A DNA stretch of 64,000 bases from Diphasiastrum complanatum (Eukaryota; Streptophyta; Lycopodiopsida; Lycopodiales; Lycopodiaceae): NCBI GenBank assembly GCA_029204225.1, contig CM055112.1, positions 27,339,677-27,403,676 on the forward strand, read 5' to 3'. Shown one piece after another: positions 22,645 through 33,100 of this stretch. The position numbers and the translations under genes are program-made. The notes below the pieces were generated by a model. It was not told where the DNA came from. It did no database searches and was given only the letters and a program-made list of their open reading frames with translations. Each line of letters opens with the position of its first letter. The first letter of the stretch is position 1.

Positions 22645-23265
22645 TTAGTCTAGGTACATAAAGTACATCATGTAAGCAAAAAGATTTTGATGATGATCAT
22701 GTAGTGGAATACTACCTATTCCTTCAATTCTACACTCTACATCATTAGCAGTATAGATTGATCTTGTTGCACCTAGATATGGCATGAGACTAGTGAAAGA
22801 GTTCTTAGAACTAGACATATGGGAACTAGCCCCACTATCTATCCACCAAACTTCTTCATTCTTAAAAGGAAAAGATGAAAAAATAGACATCATTAATGAA
22901 TCCTCTCTTTTACTCTCAACACCCTCACACTCATCCTCATTAGTAAGGTTAGCTTGCTTAGATTGGTTCTTCTTCTTGAAACAGTATGATGCATAGTGTC
23001 CTTTCTTGCCACATAAAAAATACTTGATCTTTGACAGCTTCTTCTTGCCATTGGATGTTGCAGCTTGTGAGGACTGATCCTCACCACCTTCCTTGGCTTT
23101 GTCCTTCTTGAAGTGTTGTTGTCCTTTGCCCTTGCCTCTTGACTTGTCTCTGATGAAGAGTGCTTTGTCATCTCCACCATCTTTCAATGAAAGTCTGTTG
23201 ATCCTCAGCATCTTGTTCTCTTGTCTGCTTTCTTCATCAATGAGAACACCTTGCAGTGTCTCCAA
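22645..23265 (-). pseudogene. copia gag C-terminus and protease
   Basis: A 206-codon frame: a basic linker (RDKSRGKGKGQQHFKKDKAK), a zinc knuckle YFLCGKKGHYASYC in which the first Cys has become Tyr, a NEDECEGVES acidic stretch, and the intact aspartic protease motif WWIDSGASSHM. The N-terminal gag capsid-like part is absent. Confidence 0.88.
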
Positions 23266-24080
23266 CTCACTGTGCTACAAGAAATGTGAACCAGATGAAG
23301 ACATCTTCTCTATGAGAAATTATAGTAATGATAAAAAAATTGAGTTGAAAGGATGTTGCTTGCTATCTCAATCTAGGATCTAACACTGATGTTGATCCAA
23401 TCTATGAAATCTAGCAACAGATGTGAGAACAGATTCTCAACACAGAAAGTCAATCTATCTTGAATTTGGATCTTGCTTCAGTCACAAAAAAGAAGCACAT
23501 GCAAGTAAGAAGTCTATCTCTCCCACGAGTTTCAAAGAATTGAAAAACTCTTTGGAACTTACTTTCAATTCAAACACAATAAATTTGTGTGAAATGAAAA
23601 GTCTAAGACCTCAGAACACTCACTTCTATCCAATTCTACTTGATTGACAGTGAAAATTGATGAAAATGGTGAAAAAAAACTGATGTGTTCTCACTTTGGC
23701 ATATCCCACGACTTGAGTACTCTCTCAAACTCTCTGATTGCCTAAAACTCTTCTAAAAACAAATCAAAATGATTTAGAAACACGAGCAACACATTATACT
23801 CTTCAATACCTATCCAACAAGCTATAGAACATCAAATTTGGATCAAATCTAGAGAAGTAGCACTCAATTAATGAGGGCTGATTTCACACATGTGAGCTCT
23901 CTGTCCGTACAGGGCTATGCTGGAGCAGATCAAGCTCATTTTCATCCACTTATGATCCACAGATAGCTTGTCTCTCAGCGAGTTTGAATCCCTCTCCCAA
24001 ATCCGAGTTCCTGCAAGCAAAAGCACTGATGATCTGATGTATACACCCTCACCTCTTCAAAGCATGAAGCTCTGATACCA

Positions 24081-24810
24081 TGTGATGTTTTTAGCACGTG
24101 TGAACTTCACCACACACCTTATAGGATCTTACTGAGGTGTTGTAATTGCACAAGATTGATCAGAGAACGATATACTTGAAAAATGTATGGGAAGGGCACA
24201 ATGGCATACATCTGATTGAAAAATCTAACTTCTCACTATGAGAATTGAATGTCAGAAATAATTCTAAGTGCTCAGTATGGGATAAATAGGCTGCTCTCGC
24301 GTAGAGAGAGAAAATCAATGAAAGAGAACTCAGGTAGAGAGAGAATGAGTCCAAATTACCAAAATCTCATTATTCACAATATGGCAAAACATGCCAAGAT
24401 TTCCCTACATGAGAGAGACTCGAATTCCTACAGTGGAGTTGCATGGAAAGTCCACTTAACTGAACTAATTCACCTACCAGAGATCCACATGTGTAACTGC
24501 ATGCATGGATGTTGCATGTACTGCATGTCAACTCATAAAATTGCCTAGACATGTGTAGATCATAGAAACCACTTTGCATGTTGCATGCATTGATTGCATG
24601 TGGCTTGCATGCATACAGTATGACATTGCATGCTATCTAAACTTCTGCATGTCATCAAAATTGAATCTACCTAACTCAAATCCAACCTATACTAGAAGGT
24701 TATGTGCTCAATTCACATACCTTTTATGTACAACATGAAATACAATGGAAATAACCATGGACATGGCCCCAAACTCGAGATAGGAAGATAATATTTTAAT
24801 AATCTTCACA
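24081..24810 (-). repeat. 5' LTR of copia element 19.4-24.8 kb
   Basis: 730 bp. On the minus strand it starts TGTGAAGATTATT at 24810 and ends AACATCACA at 24081, next to the primer site. Terminal TG...CA is present. Only its outer 406 bp have a counterpart at 19401-19826. Contains a cluster of TGCATGCA-type palindromic motifs at 24500-24620. Confidence 0.9.
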
Positions 24811-25690
24811 ACACACATCCAACAAAGAAGCTATCTTATACAAAACCCTCACGCCCATCCATTTGCAGGGAAGGAACGGTTTCAAATTAGTTGGTGTTCC
24901 ACAACTCGTATGGAGGCGCATTGATTCTGGTTATCTTAATATCCACGACCCTAACAAATCAAATCACAAAGGATTCAACAGAAGGGCAGATACCAAGATC
25001 AAATACAGCTTCAATCATAATAGGCCTCCACAAAATCCGAACAACGTTCCACTCTTATCCCAAATGAAAGTATCAATCCGTGGGTGAGCAGCAAGCAGAA
25101 GGGTTCCAAAAGATATAGCTTGCTTTTAGAATCACATGTCAGGGTTACACTCTTTAAGGTTTCAGGCAGAGAGCAGAGTTTGTAAAAGAATTGTCTATTC
25201 CAAATTTTTATAGTTGTCTTTTCATGCTTAATCGCTTATCAAGCACCCAAACTGGAAAAGTCACATAACCAATTTATTACAGGGAATGGATAGTTCTTGT
25301 AAAGAATGTACTCCTTCTAGCCTCATAATCTACTTGTTCAAGAATTTTCTATGATCAAAAATTGCAGAATCCACAAGAGGATTAAAATAAATAGCTCACA
25401 ATCCTCATCTTGCAATTTGTTAGATTCAAATTTTTTTAGCTATAAATAGTTTATTCATCCATAAATATAGCTAAATCTACTTGAATCTAACACCAACATC
25501 ATTATGGACATTTGCATAACATTAAACCTCCAATAAAATGTAGATTCAAGCTACAAGCCACTCCGATTTGCACATGCAGAATTTCGACTGATTGAAAGCT
25601 TCCCCAAAACAGAAAATTATGAAAGAGTTCAAACTAATTCTCAGCATCATCATCAAAACTGACCAAGTAGAAGAGCACTCTATTACCAAA
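24811..25690. other. Unassigned AT-rich region
   Basis: No recognisable gene. A plus-strand frame at 24863-25087 (74 codons) shows no known family. A target-site duplication of the left-hand element cannot be tested because its other LTR is truncated. Confidence 0.3.
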
Positions 25691-25702
25691 TTTTATCGTG
25701 TT

Positions 25703-25995
25703 TAGGTTCGTCTCAGAATGTATGCATTTATGTAGTTCTTCGCGACTGATTATTTGTCTGATAAATTCAATGTTTAATGTTTGGCTACATAATCACTGTA
25801 GTACTAATGATTTCAGAGTTAGTCACTATAAGTTCGAACGTGATTTCTATCATTACTGTTTTGTTCGATATTGATAGGCGTAGTCATGTATAGAAAAAGA
25901 GGAAGATAGTTTATTCCGTTGTGCACAATAAGTTTTATTTCTTGTCATTTGAATTCTTTTTATTTGACCTTTTTTTCACAAACCTCTTTCCAACA
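25703..25995 (+). repeat. 5' LTR (partial) of plus-strand copia element
   Basis: Ends CCAACA immediately before TGGTATCAGAG (25996-26006), the initiator tRNA-Met primer site. The segment 25703-25775 (GGTTCGTCTCAGAATGTATG and onward) matches 31552-31625 at the other end of the element, which confirms LTR identity. The left part of this LTR appears lost. Confidence 0.75.
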
Positions 25996-26182
25996 TGGTA
26001 TCAGAGTGTTGATTCTTCAAGGCCTAATATATTGTCTTAGAGCGCAAGCTCTTATACTTGATATCTTTCACGATATCAAATTATTTTTCGATTTGAATCA
26101 ATTTGTTTTGGTATCAAAGAATTGATTTCCAATTGTAGGGTGACACAGTATCTCTCTTAACGTCAACAAACTAAAGTTCCAG

Positions 26183-26518
26183 ATGGATTTTCAAAGTAAA
26201 GCCGATCTTATCGCAGACAAGCTGAATGGATCCAAAACTTTGAAAGAAGTTTGGGACATCATGAGCTCACTATATGATGTGAGAGATGTAACTACCAAGT
26301 TACATCTTCAAAGGAAATTCTTCACACTCAAGATGTCGAACAATGATTTTCTTCAAAATCATATTAACCAGTTTAAGAATCTCTTGCAACAGATGGTCGT
26401 TGTCGGATCGGTCATAGATGATCAAGACGCAAGTATGACATTGCTTTCAAGCCTGCCCTCTACATATGAGAACTGGGTGATGATCATCAAGACACACTCA
26501 GATTTAACTCTTACTTGA
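26183..26518 (+). pseudogene. copia gag (UBN2) segment
   Basis: 111-codon frame with the UBN2/gag signature: a TLKEVWDIMSSLYDVRDVT block, KLHLQRKFFTLKM, then a SLPSTYENWV block. It corresponds to the middle of gag; a TGA ends it and the knuckle follows in another frame. The starting Met is internal to the family protein. Confidence 0.85.
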
Positions 26519-27056
26519 GTTATCACTATGTTGTTGCAAGAAGATAATCAAAGAAGTCAAGACACTCCATCTACTTCTTCGTCTCATGCTCTATATGTCA
26601 ACAAGGGCTCGAAACGACAGAAGCAGGAAAGCTCCAAATAGTGAGCATCTAATCACAAACAAGAAGATGTTTTGTAGGTATTGCAAGTGCGATAACCATG
26701 AGATCTAGGATTGTCAAATTCTCAAAGCGAAGAATGTAGCCAAGCAACCTGATCAACAAGAAAATATAGTTACAACATCTCTCGAAGTCAAAATGGACAA
26801 AGGCACTTTTATGGGTGACAAATTCGAATGATTCTTAGTTTTTGGATTCTGGAACTACTCAACATATGACCAATCATCGTGAGATTTTCCATTCCTATAT
26901 GCCTTACAGCACGAAGAAGTATGTTCATCTTGGTGATGATGGCACTCACACTATCGAGGGTGAAGGTATTGTAAGATTAAGGTTCCAGCATGATCAATTC
27001 AAACTATAATTCTACTATGACATCATTGCTTAGGACACCTAGATCATTCATATGTT

Positions 27057-27562
27057 TTGAACATGTCCAAACAATCTCTTGCACTTGATCTCGACTATCC
27101 TTCTGGTAAAGTCAATCTCCCTGTTTTCCATAGTTGCATCCTTGGAAAACAGGCTAGGATTGCTTTTAGATCGAGTCATAGGCATACATTAAAAGGTCTG
27201 TTAAAGGTTGTTCATTCTGATATATGTGGACCTATGCAAACTCCATTATTGCTAGATGCAAAGTATTTCATTACCTTTATTGACGAATTCTCTCGAAGAA
27301 CAATTGTTCACTTCATTAGGCAAAAATCAGAAGCTTTTATCAAGTTCATACAATTCAAAGAGCATGCAGAAAATCAAACTAGTAAACGAATCAAATCACT
27401 GAGGTCTGATAATGGGGGAGAATACATCTCCACCGAATTCAAGGAACACTGCCTTAAGAACGGCATTGAGAAACAATACATCACCTCCTATTCGCCTCAG
27501 TCAAACGGTCTTGCTGAGAGAAAGAACAGAACCTTAGTCGAATCGGCAAAGTGCATGTTTTC
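27057..27562 (+). pseudogene. copia integrase, cut by insertion
   Basis: Integrase zinc region (FHSCILGKQARIAF), core VVHSDICGPMQTPLL, FIDEFSRRTIVHFI, SLRSDNGGEYIS and SPQSNGLAERKNRTLVESAK. Homology stops after AKCM at about 27560. It resumes at about 28650 with LPEFFWVEAISTTTY in the same family order, so the frame was split by an inserted element. Confidence 0.9.
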
Positions 27563-28650
27563 TTTTTCAAGTAGAGGTGAGGAAGTCCTCCAAATCCAAG
27601 GTAGAGCCTCCAAATGTCCTCCAAGCAACCTGCAAGCTTCAAGATGCTCCCCAACTCCAAGCTATGATGCCTCCACCTGCAAGCCTCCAAGGATCTCTCC
27701 TCCACTTGTGTCCCTACTATTTAAACACAAAGATAGATAACAAGCTGGCCTCAAGTATTCACCACCCAACCATAGCTAGATCCAAGCTCTAAGCAAGACC
27801 TATCTAGCACCCCCTTGCTAACCATAAACAAATCACAAGCATACCACAACACTCCATAGCATACTCAAGATCCAAACCCTACTTATGTCCCATACCATAA
27901 GCAAGATCCAAACCTCAAGCATACTACCACAAGAAAGCACTCTACACACTAGTAGCAACACTAGAGCATAAGCCAAGCAAACAAGAGAGATCTCCCCCTC
28001 CACAATGGGCGCCCTACTACCCTCATATAGATGGCCCATGGACCCCTCCAATGCACTATGGAGTTCCATGCTCATCCAATGAGAGAGAGAGAGAAGCCTA
28101 GGGGAGTTAAAGAATCTCCAAGGGCCTCCATAGGCTTATGGAATGTCAAGAGACTCCTTCCATAACCTATGACTCTTTGAATGTCTTTCTTGTGGGAGTT
28201 GGGAACTCAATGGACACTTTAGAAGGGCGCTCTCCTACTAGGTCCCATTGCCCAAGTTGTGCAAGTATACTTTGGTCCTAGACCAATAAAGTGATATGGT
28301 TCAAGGTTGAGGCCCAAGGTTTAGAAAAATAGTCATCCAATGACTTTCTAACACCTCACTAGGTTCCATACCTCCATCCAAGGCATAGACACCTACATGC
28401 CCTTAACCAAGGACACTAGTACCTTAATCTAAGACACCTACCCTTAATGGTAAGGGTACCCCTTATCCAGGGGTCACGTGACCCCATACCTCTAACTAAG
28501 GTATAATCACTTGCCTGCCCTTATCCAAGGGCACATACCCTTAATTCTAAGGGCACCTTGCCATATAGCCCCCAACACTAAATGGACTATTAGGGGTCTG
28601 AAGTACTGCTAGTTACATAGGTATGTAACATTATGACATGCGACACTTCC
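27563..28650. mobile_element. Unclassified 1.09-kb insertion in copia integrase
   Basis: Sequence without recognisable coding capacity that splits the integrase. It contains runs of related phrases such as CCTCCAAG (27585-27710), CTTAACCAAGG / CTTATCCAAGGG (28400-28560), a perfect 16-bp palindrome GGGGTCACGTGACCCC (28470-28485), and near its right end a hairpin GTTACAT-AGGT-ATGTAAC (about 28610-28630). Terminal repeats and target duplication are not clear. A Helitron-like or other non-autonomous element is possible but unproven. Confidence 0.6.
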
Positions 28651-29970
28651 GGAGTTCTTTTGGGTTGAAGCTATTTCAACAACAACCTATATTTAGAACA
28701 GATGTCCTACTAAAGGTCTCTCAGACAAAACACCATTCGAAGTTTGGAAAGGTACCAAACGCTCTTTATCGAACTTAAATTCTTTTGGATGTATTGCTTA
28801 TGTGCAGATTCCTCATGATCTTAGGAAGAAGCTCGACTTCCATAGTATCAAATGTGTTTTCATCAGCTACACTACTTCAGATCAAGCCTACAAGTGGTTC
28901 AATCCCATCGAGTTGAAGATATTCACTAGTTGGGATGTCGTCTTCATCGAAGCTCAGTTTATCGACCTCACGGGAAAAGGCAAAGCCCGTGTAGCCGACT
29001 TGTCTGACATATTGACCTTGTTCCTCAGTTGACTATTCCCATTGAAGGACCAAGCTCATTTACTTTCAACAAACAACATATCAACGGTGAATCCAAAGAT
29101 GATGATGTTGCAGTTCAGCAACTACAATATGATGAAAATGATCAACTTTCTCTATTCCCCAGAAGATCATCAAGAACTAGCAGACCACCTATTAGGTATA
29201 TCGATGAGTCTGCAGCCTATCTTGTTCAGAAGTCGATGACTGTCAACCGACGATTGTCAAAGAGGCACTCAATTCCGATCTCTACAAAGAAGCTATGGAT
29301 AAAAAGTATTCATCTCTTATCAAGAACCAGACATGGACAATTGTCGAATCACCTGCTAGCAGAAATGTAGTTGATTGCAAATGGATTTTCAAAGTCAAGT
29401 ACAAAGTAGACAGAAGCATCGACAGAAGAAAAGCCCGACTTGTCACCAAAGGATTTTCTCAGGTATACAACATCGATTACAATGAGACCTTCAGTCCAGT
29501 AGTCAAGCATTCTTCTATTCGACTTTTATTACCGTCTGCTGCGGCAGCATATTTGGAAATATATCAAATGGATGTGCAGACAACATATCTCAAGGGAGTT
29601 ATCAAAGATGACATTAGTGCAACTCGATGGTTATATTAATAAAGGTAAACACAATCATGTATGTAAACTCCATAAAGCACTTTATGGCTTGAAGCAATCT
29701 ACTCGAGCATGGTTTCAAAAAATCAATACTTTTCTTATTGATCACGGATACACACCAAGCTCTTGATATTAGAATGTCTTCAAGACAATGCAGCAGTCTT
29801 TTATCATTATCACTGTATACGTGGACGACACATTGTTTTTCGGCAACAATATCGATTCGATAAAAGGAATGAAGACTATGCTATCTTTCGAATTCGACAT
29901 GACCGATCTGGGCTAAGCTCATTTCTGCCTTGGTATTCAAATCCACAAGGACAGAAATCGAAAGTTGATT
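28651..29970 (+). pseudogene. copia integrase tail and reverse transcriptase
   Basis: Integrase end (CPTKGLSDKTPFEVWKGTK), YVQIPHDLRKKLDFHSIKCV and VVFIEAQFIDL, then the linker and RT: KNQTWTIVESPASRN, CKWIFKVKYKVDRSIDRR, FSPVVKHSSIRLLL, YQMDVQTTYLKG, HKALYGLKQSTRAWFQKI and VYVDDTLFFGNN (about 29817-29852). The frame changes at least three times, at about 28650, 29620 and 29760. Confidence 0.88.
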
Positions 29971-30816
29971 TACATTACTCAGCAGAGGTACATCTACAAT
30001 ATGTTAGTCAGATATAATTTGATTAATTGCAAGTTAGCTCTCTCACCAATGGAACCAGGTCTCAAATTGTCAAAGGACCAGTGTCCTCGGACAATCGAAG
30101 AGAAGGAGCAGATGCGTGAGTATCCTTATCATTCGATAATAGGATCTCTTATGTATGCAGTGATCTGTACCAGGCCAGACATAGCTTTTGCAGTCAGCTC
30201 CCTAAGTCAATTTATGACCAACCCTTATATAACACATTGGAAGTCTCTTATCAGAGTCATGAGATATCTTCGAGCTACTATGGACTTTTGCATTTGTTAT
30301 GAAACAGTCAACAATGACAAACTCGATTTACTCAATGGTCACACAGATGCAAGTTGGGCAGGAGATGTAGACACTCGTAAATCTACTTTTGGATTTACAT
30401 TCTTCCTCAACAATGGTCCTATTTCTTGGAATAGTCGCAAGCAATCTTCGATAGCTCTATCTTCTACATAATTAAAATATATCACAGCCTCACAAGCCAC
30501 TACGGAAATAATTTGGTTGAGAAACTTACTTTCAGATATCGGTCTGAATCAATATGCTCCGACATTATTGTTTTGCAATAATCAAAGTGCTACAATCTTC
30601 TCAGCCAACCCTAGATTTCATTCTAGGAGTAAGCACGTTGAACTCAAGTATCACTATGTCAGAAGCAAAGTTCTCGACAAAGAGGTCAGATTGCAATACT
30701 GTCGAATGCAAGATATGATAATAGATACTTTTACTAAAGCATTAAGCTTGGATGCACACAGAAAGTTCTGTGCAGAACTAAAATTGAAGGTCAAGGCATT
30801 CACGGATTCAGATTAA
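29965..30816 (+). pseudogene. copia RNase H
   Basis: RNase H with LALSPMEPGLKLSKDQCP, YHSIIGSLMYAVICTRPDIA, GHTDASWAGDVDTRKSTFGF and ISWNSRKQSSIALSST. An in-frame TAA at 30469-30471 interrupts it before LKYITASQATTEIIWLR, and the rest (FHSRSKHVELKYHYVRSKV) continues to the TAA at 30814-30816. One stop codon thus separates two otherwise aligned halves. Confidence 0.9.
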
Positions 30817-30823
30817 GGGGGAG

Positions 30824-31625
30824 TGTTATATTATTCTCCTACTAATAGACTAATCGACATTTAATCTTCATCCAACTTTTATCCAAACCTGCAGATTTCT
30901 TCGTGTTTTTACACAGTCTACATAACTACTCGGAAACGGCTCATAGTGTCGGCATTTTTCAGATTTTCGTCTTTCGGGATTTTCTCTCACTTCGGCTTTT
31001 TCGTAAAATGCCAAGTGCCTTAAATATTAAGGAAACGACGTTGGCGAAGACCTTCATAGTTTTCGCATTTTTCACATAACAGTTTACGTTCATTTATGCA
31101 GAGTTACAGTTTATGTTTAAATATGCAGACAGACTGTTTACGACCAAATTCATCAGCAAGTAATTTATGAGAAGCCCTAACTAGATGGATGCCAAAACAT
31201 CACAACCAACTGGATGACACATTTGACGACCTAATTGATTAGTATAAATAGATGTTCATATTCCTACATCTTAAGCAAGCATCAAATGATGAAGATCAAT
31301 CATCAAGTATTGAATAGTTAGCATTCTCTCTCAAGCCTACGAGCTTGGACACTCTTGAGCATTCTAGCTCACTTCTTTGAAGTTGTTTAGAGATTGCTAT
31401 TGCGCTTACTGCTTATCAGCATTGCGCTTAATTCAGATTTATATTTAGCCGCTCAGAGATAGCCTAGAGTATGCGGCTTTGATCCACAATTTGTTGTACT
31501 CATTAACATTTGTTTCGTTTTCATACTGAATCAATACTATCTTGTTATTGCGTTCAGGTTCGTCTCTGAATGTATGCATTTTTGTAGTTTTTTGCGACTG
31601 ATTATTTGTCTGATAATTCAATGCT
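30824..31625 (+). repeat. 3' LTR (truncated) of plus-strand copia element
   Basis: Starts TGTTATATTATTCTCC right after the polypurine tract. Contains a plausible promoter TATAAATAG at 31243-31251. Its last 74 bp match 25703-25775; beyond about 31625 the sequence diverges, so the LTR end is missing. Confidence 0.75.
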
Positions 31626-31924
31626 AAATGTGAAAATTATAGCAAATAAGGATCCTAAAACACCTGAAATGATGAGGGAAACAATAGACTATGATCTCAT
31701 AAGATTAGCACAAGTTGAACCATCAAAATCCATCAAAAATCTATGCTTGAACCTCACTAAATGGCCCAAATCCTTGAAGAAGGCTTCACACGTGTGAAAG
31801 TACGGCCTCCCACAGTCTGAGTACTGTACACCAGACCTACATTCAATCCTATAATCATTAGTAATCACAAGAACTCAAACAATTATAAACATAGAGAGCA
31901 ATTGCACCATTACGAGAGAAAATT

Positions 31925-32008
31925 ATAAGAGCAAAGCAATCTCCTTGGCTTGCACCATTTCTCTCACAAAGTGATGGCATATCTCAATGTGCTTGGATCA
32001 AGCATGGA
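31925..32008 (-). pseudogene. Short copia RNase H fragment
   Basis: On the minus strand encodes FHA-stop-SKHIEICHHFVREM and VQAKEIAL, the C-terminal copia RNase H block that aligns with the element at 19.9 kb. Nothing else of that element is attached. Confidence 0.6.
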
Positions 32009-32258
32009 ACGGAGAACAAAGTATGCCATCTCCAAAGAAGCATCTATGGCTTGAAGCAAGCCTCGAGATTTTGGAATTCAAGACTAAATTGCTATCTTAT
32101 TTCACTTTCTTTTGTTCAAAGTGAATATGATCCCACTCTTTACATTAAGTTTGATGATGTTGGTATTGTACTTTTACTCATTTATGTAGATGACATCATC
32201 ATTAGTGGAAATAGTGTTGATTGTATTGAAAAAATCAAGATAGACTATTATAACATAG
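32000..32258 (+). pseudogene. Copia RT fragment (plus strand)
   Basis: Encodes SIYGLKQASRFWNSRLNCY, SFVQSEYDPTLYIKF and the catalytic IYVDDIIISGN. It resembles the RT of the element at 20.7-20.9 kb. It ends at about 32255, where a minus-strand RT fragment begins. Confidence 0.8.
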
Positions 32259-33100
32259 CTTGTCCCCTTTGGTTCTAGATACACATTTGAATCTGCGATG
32301 CAGGAGGTAAAGTCATGTTGCAACAAGAAACGATTTATTCTATCATACCAGGCTCTTGGAGCTTGCTTCATACCATATAATGCCTTATGCAATTTGCATA
32401 GTAGATATTCCTTGCCTTGAGGGATGTAACCTTCTGGTTGATAGATGTAGACATCTTCTTGTATGTATCTTTTACTACTGGACTGAAGGTCTCAGTGTAG
32501 TCCATCCCATATACTTGTTCAAACCCTTTAACTACCAGTCTAGCTTTCCATTTGGATATAGATCCATCTGGCTTAAGCTTCAGCTCAAAGATCCATTTAG
32601 AATCAATTGGCTTTACACCTGTAGGAGGAATGACAAGACTTCAGGTGTTGTTTTTCATTATAGATTGATACTCAGCATCCATGGTAGCTTTCCATTTGTC
32701 TGCATCGGGCATTGATAGTGCTTCTGCTACGGTGGCAGGTTCGCCATGACTAATGAGAGTCTGAGGGATGAATTAGTCAGGTTGTTGTCGTTGTCTCATA
32801 GATCTTCGAACTGCAGGTGCTTGATCAAATGATTCTCCTTGGTGAATGACTGGGACCATAGTATTTTGTAGTTGAACGATCGTGGGTCTAGGCCCATCGA
32901 CAGTAAGTGGAGCCGTTGGGATGAACTCCGTTGCTTGAGCAGTCGTAGGTCGTAGCCTATCGCTGGACGGCGGAGCTGCTGGCAGTCCCTTGTATTGGTT
33001 GCTTCTGTTTGAAATCGTAGTATTTGTCTTCAAGGAAGACAACATCACGACTGACCGACATCTGGCCCAAAACCACATTGTAAACCTTGGGGCATATCGG
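32259..33100 (-). pseudogene. Copia RT and linker fragment (minus strand)
   Basis: From 33100 down: integrase tail (SVSRDVVFLEDKYYDF), linker, RT start in broken frames, then PEGYIPQGKEYLLCKLHKAL and YGMKQAPRAWYDRINRFLL up to YLEPKG. It ends just before the catalytic YVDD, joined tail-to-tail with the plus-strand fragment. Several stops. Confidence 0.8.

Larger units (their letters stand above)
19827..24080 (-). mobile_element. Ty1-copia internal region with most of gag deleted
   Basis: Internal region bounded by the polypurine tract beside 19826 and a tRNA-Met primer site at 24069-24080 (TGGTATCAGAGC on the minus strand). From high to low: an untranslated leader, a gag start (MSSSGSHFL then stop) followed at once by the C-terminal gag part with a zinc knuckle, then protease, preintegrase, integrase, RT and RNase H. 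Gag lacks its main UBN2 domain. Frames break near 22618, 22258, 21894, 20970-20951 and 20567. The orphan gag fragment at 6403-6630 derives from the same family. Confidence 0.9.
25996..30823 (+). mobile_element. Ty1-copia retrotransposon, plus strand, interrupted and decayed
   Basis: Internal region from primer site (25996) to polypurine tract TTAAGGGGGAG (30813-30823). In order: gag UBN2 (26183-26518), zinc knuckle CRYCKCDNHEIxDC (about 26670-26715, with a stop in it), protease FLDSGTTQHM (about 26846-26875), integrase (27057-27555), insertion (about 27563-28650), integrase tail, RT (29029-29900, several frames) and RNase H (29965-30816). The family is the same as the minus-strand relic at 604-2720. 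Confidence 0.9.
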
